From Gammaproteobacteria bacterium (lineage in GTDB: Bacteria; Pseudomonadota; Gammaproteobacteria; Chromatiales; Chromatiaceae), in assembly GCA_009908845.1 (NCBI GenBank), contig JAAAOQ010000013.1, positions 1-59,585 of the forward strand: a stretch of DNA of 59,585 bases, in the 5' to 3' direction. The notes beneath the pieces were generated by a model. The model was not told where the DNA came from. It worked only from the letters and a program-made list of their open reading frames with translations, and did not search any database. Below, in pieces: positions 46,349 to 55,003 of this stretch (within the stretch, counting starts at the first letter, position 1; the number at the start of each line of letters is the position of its first letter). The position numbers and the translations under genes are program-made.

Positions 46349-47423
46349 GCTCGAGTAACGCGCTCCAGCGCCGGATACAGCTCGGCCAATCCGGAAGTCG
46401 TTTCCGCGCCTGCTCGGCGCCGGCGGCGAGCCCTGTAAGCCGTTCGCGGTCATGAAGCAGTTCGCGCAGCGCAGCGGTCAGCGCTTGGCTCGATCCCGGC
46501 TCCACGAGCAGACCGGCCTGAGGTGGAACCGTTTCATGGACCGCGCCGGCACCGCTGCCGAGGATGGGCAGACCGCGTGCCAGGGCCTCGGCAAACGCCA
46601 TCCCGTAGCCTTCATAGAGGCTCGGCAGCACGAACAGATCCGCGTCCTGGTACGCCTCTTCGAGCGCCGTGTCGTTGAGCTCACCGGCCAGGGTGATCCG
46701 ATCTTGTAGCCCCAGGCTGTCGATCTGTACCCGAGTTCGCGCGGCGGTCTCGGGGTCACGGGCGAGGCTGCCAACGATCGTCAGGTGCCAGCGCTCACCT
46801 CTCAGTCGCGCGAGGGCCTCGATCAAGAAGCGGTGGCCTTTTCGCGGGATCAGCGTCCCGACGCAAAGCAGCTGCAGCGGCGGGAGGCCAGTGCGGGCCG
46901 CGAGCGATGCGGGATCGGTGCCCGGCTCGATGACGTCGATGCGGTCTGCATCCTGGCCCATCGCGGTGAGGCGGCGGGCGGTGGCCGCGCTGGTGACGAC
47001 GATCCGATGCACAGAGGCGAGTGCGGCCTGCTCACTCGCGCGCAGCGCTGCGGCGCGCTCGGGTGTGAGACCGGCCTCGTCTGCAAGCGGGTGGTGCACC
47101 AGCGCGAGGATGCGCAGGCGCTCACGGTGGGCCGCGACGAGCTCCGGCATCACGCCAAGCGCGAGTCCGTCGATCAGCACCAGCTCTCCGGGGTCGAGCT
47201 CGGCAAGCCGGGTAGCGGCCTCGGTCAGTGCGTCGGCAGTCGGTATAGGAAAACTGTCGTCGAGGCGGGTGACGCGGACCGTCCAACCGAGCTCGCATAG
47301 GCCCCTGACCAGCCGCCGGTCATAGCGGTAGCCGCCGGTGCGGGCGCCGAGGTCCCCTGGGACCAGGACCCGCAGGTGCCGGACCGGAATGACGCATCCC
47401 TCCAATCGGTCCGCTCGGCTCAA
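46341..47423 (-). CDS. GT4-family glycosyltransferase
   Basis: 360-residue GT-B glycosyltransferase. N-terminal domain: LRVLVPGDLGARTGGYRYDRRLVRGL, with the glycine-rich acceptor loop. C-terminal domain: LLCVGTLIPRKGHRFLIEAL, LTIVGSLARDPE and the E-x7-E region LPSLYEGYGMAFAEALARGLPILGSG. The first 15 residues (MSRADRLEGCVIPVR) may be beyond the true start. Its ATG overlaps the cytochrome gene stop (ATGA) and its stop overlaps the methyltransferase start, forming a compact three-gene operon. Product unknown. Confidence 0.88.
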   Translation of the reverse strand: MSRADRLEGCVIPVRHLRVLVPGDLGARTGGYRYDRRLVRGLCELGWTVRVTRLDDSFPIPTADALTEAATRLAELDPGELVLIDGLALGVMPELVAAHRERLRILALVHHPLADEAGLTPERAAALRASEQAALASVHRIVVTSAATARRLTAMGQDADRIDVIEPGTDPASLAARTGLPPLQLLCVGTLIPRKGHRFLIEALARLRGERWHLTIVGSLARDPETAARTRVQIDSLGLQDRITLAGELNDTALEEAYQDADLFVLPSLYEGYGMAFAEALARGLPILGSGAGAVHETVPPQAGLLVEPGSSQALTAALRELLHDRERLTGLAAGAEQARKRLPDWPSCIRRWSALLEHV

Positions 47424-48073
47424 TCCTTGCCGAGCTCGACCAGATGATCGAGGAGCGCCTCGGTCTGCGCTGCATCAGGCGAGCCGCATTGATCGGCTGC
47501 GGGATGTGTTCGCCGGCCAGCGGCGAAGTCGCGGATCTGCTTGCTCAGATAGGCGGGATACTGATCGATCAGCGGGGGGGCGCTGCCGCCGCCGCCTTCG
47601 TCGCCGTGACAGCTGGCGCAGTCGGACTGATAACGCTCAGCCCCGGCGGCTGCCAGTGCCTGCTCGGAGCCGTAGGTCTCGATCGCGTCACGACTCGGCT
47701 CATAGGGCCAGAGCGCGAGTTGCGGCGGGGGCATCGCAGCGATATGCGCGGAGACCTTGTCGATCACCGTCTCGTCGAAACGATGGTGCTTGAAGATTGG
47801 GATCATCGGCTTGTTGACACGGCGCTGGGCCTTGAAATCATGCAGCTGCTTGTCGATGTAGACGACAGGAAGACCTGCGATGCGCGGATATTTGCCGGAT
47901 TCGCCACCGGCACCCCTGTCACCATGGCAGCTCTCGCAGTAGCGGTAGATCGCTTCCCCGGTGACCCCTTCTTGCTGCTGTGCTGCAGTAGGGCCTGGTA
48001 AGGGGCCGGCCAGCAGCAATGCCAGAATGCAGCAGCGGGCAGGGGTTGGGATGGAGAAGCTTGAATGGGACAT
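47420..48073 (-). CDS. Dihaem cytochrome c4-like protein
   Basis: 217-residue periplasmic cytochrome with a signal peptide (CCILALLLAGPLPGPTAA) and two haem-binding motifs, CESCH (46-50) and CASCH in the second half. The first domain keeps the Met ligand region (NKPMIPIFKHHR). The second domain shows no Met where one is expected (GRRTHPAADQCGSPD), so its haem may be His/His, His/Cys or five-coordinate. Cytochrome c4 proteins carry electrons between membrane complexes. It heads an overlapping operon with a glycosyltransferase and a methyltransferase, an unexpected grouping. Confidence 0.88.
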   Translation of the reverse strand: MSHSSFSIPTPARCCILALLLAGPLPGPTAAQQQEGVTGEAIYRYCESCHGDRGAGGESGKYPRIAGLPVVYIDKQLHDFKAQRRVNKPMIPIFKHHRFDETVIDKVSAHIAAMPPPQLALWPYEPSRDAIETYGSEQALAAAGAERYQSDCASCHGDEGGGGSAPPLIDQYPAYLSKQIRDFAAGRRTHPAADQCGSPDAAQTEALLDHLVELGKD

Positions 48074-48217
48074 CGGTGCGGCCTGATATCGAGCGCGAAA
48101 CAGTCTGGTTCGGGATGATCTCGCCTGCTGATGATAAGGTCGCCGTGGCCATTGAGCTAGGGCAGATGGCCCGATCGACTCTGGATTCGGCCGAGAGCCG
48201 TCAGCTTATGGTGTCGC

Positions 48218-48286
48218 CTCATCAACACACCTGCCAGGCTGAACAAGCTGCTGATTTCTGGGCCGATACAGGGCATTCTGATTAGT
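48218..48286. repeat. Dispersed palindromic repeat, diverged copy F
   Basis: CAGGCTGAACAAGCTGCTGA followed by TTTCTGGGCC and GGGCATTCTGATTAG aligns with the reverse complement of copy E (59432 onward) along its length, with both sharing ACAAGCTGCTGATTT. It sits in the 427-nt divergent gap between the cytochrome and SOUL genes, which has no gene. Confidence 0.6.
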
Positions 48287-48500
48287 GTGCCCAAGGCTGT
48301 CGCCGTGCGTGAGTCCCCGCGGCGAGGATCGATCCGCCGGGATTCACGAACGCGGACTCGATACGCCGCTGGGCTCCTCTGCTGAGTGTCGAACAGTCGC
48401 GAATGGCGCCGGCGATCCTTGACGACGGACAACGCAATGAGTGTGCGTACCATGCTTGAATCGGCGGTCGCGTGTTGACAGCTCCCGCCGTTTGCCCGAT

Positions 48501-49127
48501 ATGAAACGCAAAGCATTGATTGCGATCGCCGCCTTGATCCCGCTCGTGTTGATCGGGGCTGCCCTGTTGTCACTGCCCGAGCCCGATTTTGAGGTCGTCG
48601 CTAAGGGTGAGGGTTACGAACTGCGACGCTATGAGCCGTTCAATGTCGCGCAGACACAGGTCGACGGCGACTTTGACAGCGCGACCGAGAACGCCTTCGA
48701 GCGCCTCGTGGACTACATCCAGCGCGGCAATCGCGGCAACCGCAATCTGCCGATGATGGCCCCAGTGAACCAGTTCCGAGCCGAGGACGACGCGTCGAGC
48801 TCGTGGTGGGTGCAGTTCGTGATGCCGACGGAGTATCCGCTATCCTATCTGCCGGCCCCGGCCGACAAGCGGGTCTTGCTGCAGACGATGCCCGAGCGCC
48901 TCGTCGCTGCGCTCCGCTATCGTGGCGGCTGGAGCGAGGAACGCTACCGCGAGCACGAGGCCGCGCTGCTGCAGGCGCTCGAGGACGATGGGCTCCGGGT
49001 TATCGGCGCGCCGGTGTTCGCGCGGTACAATGCCCCTTTCGTACCCGGGTTTTTACGCCGGAATGAGGTCTTGGTCGAGGTTGCCGACGACTCTCCGTCC
49101 GACGAAGTTCCGCCACTCGATAGGTGA
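48501..49127 (+). CDS. SOUL-family haem-binding protein
   Basis: 208 residues, with an N-terminal membrane or signal segment (KALIAIAALIPLVLIGAALLSL) and a SOUL domain: FEVVAKGEGYELRRYEPFNVAQTQV at the start, GNRGNRNLPMMAPVNQF (the IAMTSPV-like motif) in the middle, and VFARYNAPFVPGFLRRNEVLVEV at the end. SOUL proteins bind haem or related tetrapyrroles; the exact role is unknown. ATG 48501 was chosen over 48441. The next gene follows closely (its possible GTG overlaps this stop), so it may be cotranscribed with the menaquinone genes. Confidence 0.9.
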   Translation: MKRKALIAIAALIPLVLIGAALLSLPEPDFEVVAKGEGYELRRYEPFNVAQTQVDGDFDSATENAFERLVDYIQRGNRGNRNLPMMAPVNQFRAEDDASSSWWVQFVMPTEYPLSYLPAPADKRVLLQTMPERLVAALRYRGGWSEERYREHEAALLQALEDDGLRVIGAPVFARYNAPFVPGFLRRNEVLVEVADDSPSDEVPPLDR

Positions 49128-49132
49128 ATCCC

Positions 49133-50080
49133 ATGTCCGTAGTCACGGGAGCGCGTTTTGGTCTCCGCCTCGATCCGCTTGCCTCGGCCGCTTCTGCGCC
49201 GTTGCGCCGGCAGGTGGAGCTGCCCGAGGCACTTGATGCCACGCGCGACAGCTTTGCGACCACGCATCTGAAAGAGATCAGCTACTACGTCGGCGGGCCG
49301 GAGGATGGTCGACCGCTGGTGTTGCTGCACAGCATCAATGCAGCGCCCAGCGCGTTCGAGATGAAACCACTCTACGACCACTACTGCACCAGCCGCCGTG
49401 TCTATGTGCCGGAACTGCCCGGATTCGGCTTTTCGGACCGCAGCGATCGCCCATACTCTCCAGAACTCTATGCGAACGCGATCAATGCCTTCTTGACCAA
49501 TGTGGTACAGGCCCCGGCTGATGTGATCGCGTTTTCGCTGAGCAGCGAGTTTGCTGCACGGGCAGCGCTCGCGGCGAGTGAGCGCTTTCTGAGCTTGGCG
49601 CTGCTGTCGCCGACGGGCTTCAGCGATCGCAAGCTGCCCTCCGGCGGCGTTGGCCGGGCCATGCATGGCTTCTTCACCTTGCCCGGTCTCGGCCAGGGTC
49701 TCTACGAGCTGCTGACCAAACGGCCGAGCATTCGCTACTTCCTGCGCCGGAGCTATGTCGGCGAGCCACCGGAGGCGATGGTCGACTACGCCTATGCGAC
49801 CTCGCACCAGCCCGGTGCGCGGCATGCGCCGTACTATTTCCTGGCCGGACAGCTGTTTACCCGCCAGGCGTCCGAGACCCTTTACGCCAAACTCGGGCTC
49901 CCGGTACTGGTGCTCTACGATCGCGATGCCAATGTCGGCTTTGAGCTGCTGCCGGATTTCCTCTCGACCCACCCAAACTGGAAGGCTGTTCGCGTCGCGC
50001 CGACGCTTGGTATCCCCCAATGGGAGCGCCCGGAGGGCGTTGTCGCTGCGCTCGATGAATTCTGGTCGCAGCGTGATTGA
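49133..50080 (+). CDS. Alpha/beta hydrolase-fold protein, possibly degenerate
   Basis: About 315 residues. Oxyanion region LVLLHSINAAPSAFEMKPLYDHY, strand VYVPELPGFGFSDRSDRPYSP, nucleophile elbow IAFSLSSEFA (Phe-Ser-Leu-Ser-Ser instead of Gly-x-Ser-x-Gly), acid VLYDRDANVGFE. Where the catalytic His is expected (usually GHxPHxERP) the sequence reads APTLGIPQWERPEG, with no His. It may be non-hydrolytic or use other residues. It precedes menF on the same strand by 131 nt, but a separate menH exists at the cluster end, so it is not the SHCHC synthase. ATG 49133 chosen; GTG 49124 overlaps the SOUL stop. Confidence 0.82.
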   Translation: MSVVTGARFGLRLDPLASAASAPLRRQVELPEALDATRDSFATTHLKEISYYVGGPEDGRPLVLLHSINAAPSAFEMKPLYDHYCTSRRVYVPELPGFGFSDRSDRPYSPELYANAINAFLTNVVQAPADVIAFSLSSEFAARAALAASERFLSLALLSPTGFSDRKLPSGGVGRAMHGFFTLPGLGQGLYELLTKRPSIRYFLRRSYVGEPPEAMVDYAYATSHQPGARHAPYYFLAGQLFTRQASETLYAKLGLPVLVLYDRDANVGFELLPDFLSTHPNWKAVRVAPTLGIPQWERPEGVVAALDEFWSQRD

Positions 50081-50211
50081 CCCATCGGGCTCGGCGGTGA
50101 CACGGCGGTCCTCCAATTCGAATCCCTTGCCGCTGTAGCGCTCCGGCGTCGGCCTGGCGGCGAGCCAAGCTCGACGCCTGGGCTTCGCTTGGATTCAGCC
50201 AAGGTTCTAAC

Positions 50212-51597
50212 GTGCTCGCTCCGCTGCAAGTGCTCGACCAGTTGAAGGTATCCCTCGCCGAAGGCATCGGCAGACTGCCTCTGAACGGCGAGGACGGGAT
50301 GGTCTCGTTGCTGTTGGGGCTGCCGCGTGTGCCGACCTCGCTGCCGCAGCGAGTGGGTCCGCATTTTCACTTCCGGCATGTGCACCGTGACGATCTGCGA
50401 GCCGGTTACGGTATTGCCGCCGAGTGGAGCACCGAGGGTCCGGCGAGGCTCGAGCAGTTGGCCGAGTCTGCGCGCGGACTGCGAGCGGTCTGGGAACGTA
50501 TCGATCCGGAGGAGACCGGCTTCGATGCCTTTGCGATGTTGGGCTTCGCGGCCACCGTTGATGCAGCGCCGATGATCGAGGACCATCTGCCGAACGCGCT
50601 GTTCTGGGTGCCCGAGGTCGGGATTCGCTCGAGTGGCGGCAGTGCCGTCTTGGTGCTCTCGGCGCGCCGTCCAGCGCAGGCCTCGGCGCTGCTGCAGCGC
50701 TGGAGCGGGTTGCTCGATGAGTTGATCCCGTCCCTCTACCAACCGGTCGATGGTCCGCGGATGCCTGCCGACCTGCGGCGGGAGTTCGCCGAGCCGGACC
50801 GTGCCGGTTGGGCCGAACTGGTGAAGGCTGCGCTCGCCCAGATCCACCAAGGTGCGCTGCAGAAGGTCGTGCTCTCGCGCCGGATCGATGTCACCGGCAC
50901 CCGCTGCTTCGATGTCAACCGGCTGCTGGGGGCCTTGAGCTGTCTGTTCCCGTCTTGTCAGATCGTGAGTCTACGCCGCAACGGGTCGACCTTCGTCGCC
51001 GCCACGCCGGAACGGCTTTTGAGCCAGCATGGCCGGGCCATCGAGGTCGACGCGATCGCCGGCACCGCTGGCCGTGACCAGGATGTCGATGCCGATACGG
51101 CGCTGGCCGAGGCCCTTTGCACCTCGGACAAGAACCTGCGTGAGCATCAGTTCGTCATCGATGCGATCCGCGAGGCCCTGCAGCCCTGCTGCGCCCGGAT
51201 TGAGGCACCGGAACAGCCGCAGCTGATGCAGTTGAGTAATGCCCAGCACCTATGGAGCCCGATTCGGGCCCAGGCCGACGAGGCGGTGGATCTCTTCGAG
51301 CTGGCCGCGCGGCTGCATCCGACCCCGGCGACCAACGGTCAGCCCCGCCATAGCGCGAGCGGTTGGCTGCAGGCGGGCGAGCCCTTCCAGCGCGGCTGGT
51401 ATACCGGGGCTGCTGGTACGCTCGAGCCGGACCTCAGCGGGGAACTCTGGGTCCTACTGCGCTGCGCCCGGCTCTGCGGTCAGCGCGCCGAGCTCTATGC
51501 TGGTGCCGGGATCGTCGCGGGCTCTGATCCCGGCACCGAATGGGAGGAGACCGAGGCCAAGCTCAGCGCGATGCTGTCCGCGCTGCAATACGCGTGA
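50212..51597 (+). CDS. menF: Isochorismate synthase (MenF)
   Basis: Converts chorismate to isochorismate, the entry step of menaquinone synthesis. The 461-residue chorismate-utilising enzyme has the general base Lys in LQKVVLSRRIDV, TFVAATPERLLS, the EVDAIAGTAGRD loop, HLWSPIRA, HPTPATNGQP and the Mg-binding AGAGIVAGSDPGTEWEET. GTG start. The menD start overlaps its stop (GTGA). The placement with menD, menB, menA, menC and menH makes MenF, rather than a siderophore-type EntC, the natural reading. Confidence 0.94.
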   Translation: MLAPLQVLDQLKVSLAEGIGRLPLNGEDGMVSLLLGLPRVPTSLPQRVGPHFHFRHVHRDDLRAGYGIAAEWSTEGPARLEQLAESARGLRAVWERIDPEETGFDAFAMLGFAATVDAAPMIEDHLPNALFWVPEVGIRSSGGSAVLVLSARRPAQASALLQRWSGLLDELIPSLYQPVDGPRMPADLRREFAEPDRAGWAELVKAALAQIHQGALQKVVLSRRIDVTGTRCFDVNRLLGALSCLFPSCQIVSLRRNGSTFVAATPERLLSQHGRAIEVDAIAGTAGRDQDVDADTALAEALCTSDKNLREHQFVIDAIREALQPCCARIEAPEQPQLMQLSNAQHLWSPIRAQADEAVDLFELAARLHPTPATNGQPRHSASGWLQAGEPFQRGWYTGAAGTLEPDLSGELWVLLRCARLCGQRAELYAGAGIVAGSDPGTEWEETEAKLSAMLSALQYA

Positions 51598-53594
51598 GTG
51601 CGCCGGCCCCGACGTCGAGTGCCGCCGGCTTCGCCGAGGACCTCGGCTGTTGCAATCTGCGCTGGTCGTTAGCGCTGCTCGAGGGCATGGTCTCGGCCGG
51701 AATCAGCCAGCTGGTGCTGTCGCCGGGGGCGCGCTCGACCCCACTCGTGATCGCCGCGCAGCGCTTGGAGCAGGCGGGCCGTCTGGTGCTGACGCCGGTG
51801 CTCGATGAGCGCAGCGCAGGCTTCTTCGCGCTCGGTCTCGCTCGTGCCAGTCTGCAGCCGGTGGCGCTGCTTGCGACCTCCGGCAGCGCGCCGGCGCACT
51901 GGTATCCGGCCGTGATCGAGGCATCAGAATCTGGTCTGCCGTTGTTGCTGCTCTCGGCCGATCGGCCGCCGCGGCTGCATGGCTGGGGCGCCAACCAGAC
52001 CATCGATCAAACGCGGCTGTTCGGCGCCTTCGTACGCGAGTTCCATGATCCCGGCCCGCCGCAGTCCTGCCCATCCCGGTCCGCCGCGTCCCAGCACGAA
52101 GCCGTCCAGTCCGACGGACCCGGGCCCTCGCAGTCGCAGGCAGCCGCCGCCCTCAAGGCGCAGCGCGCGCTTGGCCGGCGTGCGGCCGAGGTCAGCCAGG
52201 GCCGGCACGCAGGGCCGGTGCACATCAATCTGCCGTTCGATGAGCCATTGGTTCCTGGGCCGGACTGCGATGCCACGGTTGTGATACCGGAGCACGCGCC
52301 GCCGAGCTCAAGGCCGGAGCCGACGGTGTTGTCAACGTCACCGCGAACGCTGGCCAGCCCGCCGCAGACGGCGTTCAACCAAGGCTCGATAGCGCCTAGG
52401 CTCGAGCCTACAAGTGATATTGAGGCTCGGCCCGCAGCGCTCAGCGTTCGGGCTAAGCTCTCCAGCTGGCCTAAAGGGCGCGGGCTGATCGTCTGCGGGC
52501 CCGGCGCCGAGCAGCGGACTCCCGTCAGCGCGAAAGCTGATCGGCTTCCCCTGCAACAGGCGTTGGCGCCGGCGCTCTGGCGCTGCGCCGATGCGTTGGC
52601 GCTGCCGGTCTTGGTCGATCCGCTCTCGGGATTGCGCACAGGTCCCGGCTCTGATGCGCGCGTGAGCGCCTATGATGCGATCCTGCGCAACTCGAGCGCG
52701 GCGCAGGCGCTGCGGCCGGACTGGGTGCTGCGGATCGGCCAGGCGCCGGTGTCGAAGGTGCTCGGTCGATGGCTCGAGGGGGTGCCGGCGATCCTCGCCG
52801 ATCCGGCCGGGCGCTGGTCCGACCCGGGGCACGACGCGCTGAGCCGACTCGAGCTGCCCGCCGCGGCGGTCTGCGAGGCACTGGTTGCGCAGCAGCTGGT
52901 TGCAGCGGATCAGGAATGGCTCGAGTGCTGGCGCTCGGCCGAGCAGCGCGCTTGGGGGCTGGTCGCGGCCGAGCTCGACGCTGCGTCGGAGGACGGCCCG
53001 GCTGGGCTGGCGCCTCTGACCGAAGGCCAGGTGGTGCAGGTACTGCGCCGACTGATTCCAACCGGCGAGGCCCTGTTCTGCGGCAACTCGATGCCGATTC
53101 GCCAACTCGATACCTGGTGGCGCGGCGGCGACGCTCAGGTTGCACTGCTCGGGAACCGCGGCGCCAGCGGGATCGATGGCTATCTGTCGACCTTGGCCGG
53201 GCTCAGTGCTGCCGGGCTGCATTGTTGGGGGCTGACTGGAGACCTGTCCTTTTGCCACGATCTGAGCGGGCTGCTGCTGGCGGCGCGGCTCGACCGGCCG
53301 CTGCTAGTGCTGAATAATGGCGGCGGCCATATCTTCGACTATCTGCCGCAAAACGGTCTGCCCGACTTCGAGCGTCTGTGGCAGACGCCGCAGCGGGTCT
53401 CGATCGGGGCGGTGGCTGCCTTTGCCGGTCTTCAGCACAGGCAGGTTGGCGATGTGATAGGCCTCGAGCAGGCGCTGGCCGATCTCGGGCTAGGCCCAGC
53501 GGTGATCGAGGTGTGGGTCGATCCGGAGATCAGTCGGCGGACCCATCTTGGGCTCTGGGAGCGTCTGGCCCGGACCTCGACGCTGAGCGATTGA
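51594..53594 (+). CDS. menD: SEPHCHC synthase (MenD)
   Basis: Thiamine diphosphate enzyme joining isochorismate and 2-oxoglutarate. The N-terminal domain has QLVLSPGARSTPLVIAA and TSGSAPAHWYPAVIEA; the ThDP pyrophosphate/Mg region is WGLTGDLSFCHDLSGLLL with LNNGGGHIFDYLP. At 666 residues it is about 100 longer than E. coli MenD. The excess is low-complexity Pro/Ser/Gln-rich sequence near residues 165-195 and 235-300, probably surface loops. The GTG at 51594 overlaps the menF stop, giving translational coupling; the longer frame from 51540 lies inside menF. Confidence 0.93.
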   Translation: MSAPAPTSSAAGFAEDLGCCNLRWSLALLEGMVSAGISQLVLSPGARSTPLVIAAQRLEQAGRLVLTPVLDERSAGFFALGLARASLQPVALLATSGSAPAHWYPAVIEASESGLPLLLLSADRPPRLHGWGANQTIDQTRLFGAFVREFHDPGPPQSCPSRSAASQHEAVQSDGPGPSQSQAAAALKAQRALGRRAAEVSQGRHAGPVHINLPFDEPLVPGPDCDATVVIPEHAPPSSRPEPTVLSTSPRTLASPPQTAFNQGSIAPRLEPTSDIEARPAALSVRAKLSSWPKGRGLIVCGPGAEQRTPVSAKADRLPLQQALAPALWRCADALALPVLVDPLSGLRTGPGSDARVSAYDAILRNSSAAQALRPDWVLRIGQAPVSKVLGRWLEGVPAILADPAGRWSDPGHDALSRLELPAAAVCEALVAQQLVAADQEWLECWRSAEQRAWGLVAAELDAASEDGPAGLAPLTEGQVVQVLRRLIPTGEALFCGNSMPIRQLDTWWRGGDAQVALLGNRGASGIDGYLSTLAGLSAAGLHCWGLTGDLSFCHDLSGLLLAARLDRPLLVLNNGGGHIFDYLPQNGLPDFERLWQTPQRVSIGAVAAFAGLQHRQVGDVIGLEQALADLGLGPAVIEVWVDPEISRRTHLGLWERLARTSTLSD

Positions 53595-53640
53595 CCCCCG
53601 GCACACCAGCACAGCCTTATGGTCTGAGCCGAGAATCAGG

Positions 53641-53758
53641 CTAGTACCGCGTTCCACCTTATTTTGCCGTCGTTCCGGCAGGATGCTGGAACCCAGTGCC
53701 AAAGGCGTTAGCTCGCGGTCGGCACAGAGTGGCAAGATGAGCTGGAACGGTCTACTAG
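53641..53758. mobile_element. MITE-like inverted-repeat element between menD and menB
   Basis: The ends, CTAGTACCGCGTTCCA (53641-53656) extended by CCTTATTTTGCC, are inverted repeats of the sequence ending at 53758 (22 of 28 bases match over the extended arms). The 118-bp unit has no ORF and fits a small non-autonomous element or a large RNA hairpin. No transposase of matching type is visible. Confidence 0.55.
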
Positions 53759-53888
53759 GTGCCTGCGCTGTTTAGGGCGATACGGGGCCGGATGATCGGC
53801 GAGACCAATGAAGCGGGCCCGAGTGCCCGGCGCGCTGGCGTTCTGCACTGGCGCAGCAGTGGAAATCGACAAGAGAAGAAGACTGATC

Positions 53889-54737
53889 ATGACCGAAGAC
53901 CAACAGCCGCCCAAGCCGATCGCCTGGGAGCCGGTGACCGAGCCCGGCTATCAGGACATCCTGATGCACCGAGCCGAGGGTATCGCCAAGATCACGATCA
54001 ACCGGCCCGAGGTACGCAATGCGTTCCGGCCGGAGACCGTGCTCGAGCTCAGTGACGCGTTCCGCCGTGCCCATCTGGACCCCCAGATCGGCGTGATCAT
54101 CTTGACCGGCGCCGGCGAGCTGGCATTCTGCTCCGGCGGCGATCAGCGCATCCGCGGTGATGCCGGTTATCGGGACACTGCGGGTGCTGAGCATCTCAAC
54201 GTGCTCGAGCTTCAGCGTCAGATCCGAACCTTGCCGAAGCCGGTGGTCGCGATGGTCGCCGGGTACGCGATCGGCGGCGGTCATGTGCTGCACCTGATCT
54301 GCGATCTGAGCATCGCCGCCGACAATGCCCGCTTCGGTCAGACCGGACCCAAGGTCGGCAGCTTCGATGCAGGCTTCGGGGCCGGGCAGATGGCGCGTAC
54401 CATCGGTCTGAAACGGGCCAAGGAGATCTGGTTCCTGTGCCGCCAGTACGACGCCCAAGAGGCACTGGCGATGGGGCTGGTCAACACCGTGGTGCCGCTC
54501 GCGGAGCTGGAGGCGACGACGGTCGACTGGTGCCGACAGATGCTGAGGCACTCGCCGACGGCACTGCGTCTGCTCAAGGCCGCCTTCAATGCAGATAGCG
54601 ACGGGCTGGCCGGAATCCAGGAGCTGGCCGGCAATGCGACCGGGTTGTTCTACACGACCGCCGAGGCCCAGGAAGGCCGCGATGCCTTTCTCGAGAAGCG
54701 CGCTCCTGATTTCGGCCCGTTTCGGCGCCATTCCTAG
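53889..54737 (+). CDS. menB: 1,4-dihydroxy-2-naphthoyl-CoA synthase (MenB)
   Basis: Crotonase-family enzyme closing the naphthoquinone ring. The 282 residues have the MenB signature set: [76 protein letters not shown] and [26 protein letters not shown], ending in [12 protein letters not shown]. The start at ATG 53889 gives the normal N-terminus; an upstream ATG would add 27 unsupported residues. It is separated from menD by a 118-bp inverted-repeat element and from menA by another one. Confidence 0.95.
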   Translation: MTEDQQPPKPIAWEPVTEPGYQDILMHRAEGIAKITINRPEVRNAFRPETVLELSDAFRRAHLDPQIGVIILTGAGELAFCSGGDQRIRGDAGYRDTAGAEHLNVLELQRQIRTLPKPVVAMVAGYAIGGGHVLHLICDLSIAADNARFGQTGPKVGSFDAGFGAGQMARTIGLKRAKEIWFLCRQYDAQEALAMGLVNTVVPLAELEATTVDWCRQMLRHSPTALRLLKAAFNADSDGLAGIQELAGNATGLFYTTAEAQEGRDAFLEKRAPDFGPFRRHS

Positions 54738-54769
54738 ATGCCCGGTTATGACGTCCGCCTAAGCGCTTG

Positions 54770-54855
54770 TCCGCGAATAACTTGAACATTTTCGCAAAGC
54801 TGGCCTTGCGTTATGGGTGCCAGCAGGCCAGACCTGTTCAGGTTATTTGCGGACG
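54770..54855. mobile_element. MITE-like element between menB and menA
   Basis: GTCCGCGAATAACTTGAACA (54770-54789) and TGTTCAGGTTATTTGCGGAC (54836-54855) are 20-bp terminal inverted repeats matching at 18 of 20 bases, enclosing 46 bp with no ORF. It starts 33 nt after the menB stop. It could be a MITE or a bidirectional terminator-like hairpin. Confidence 0.65.
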
Positions 54856-55003
54856 GGCCCTAAGTCTGCGCAAGCTGCTGACTTCGATTGCTTTACTGGG
54901 GCCTGTTACGGCTGGTTTGACCAGCATGCGCTGACGTCCCGCCCCCCAAAACCCCGAGTAACCCATGAGCAAAGCCGAACGACGCAGGCCGAGATAGAGT
55001 CCG

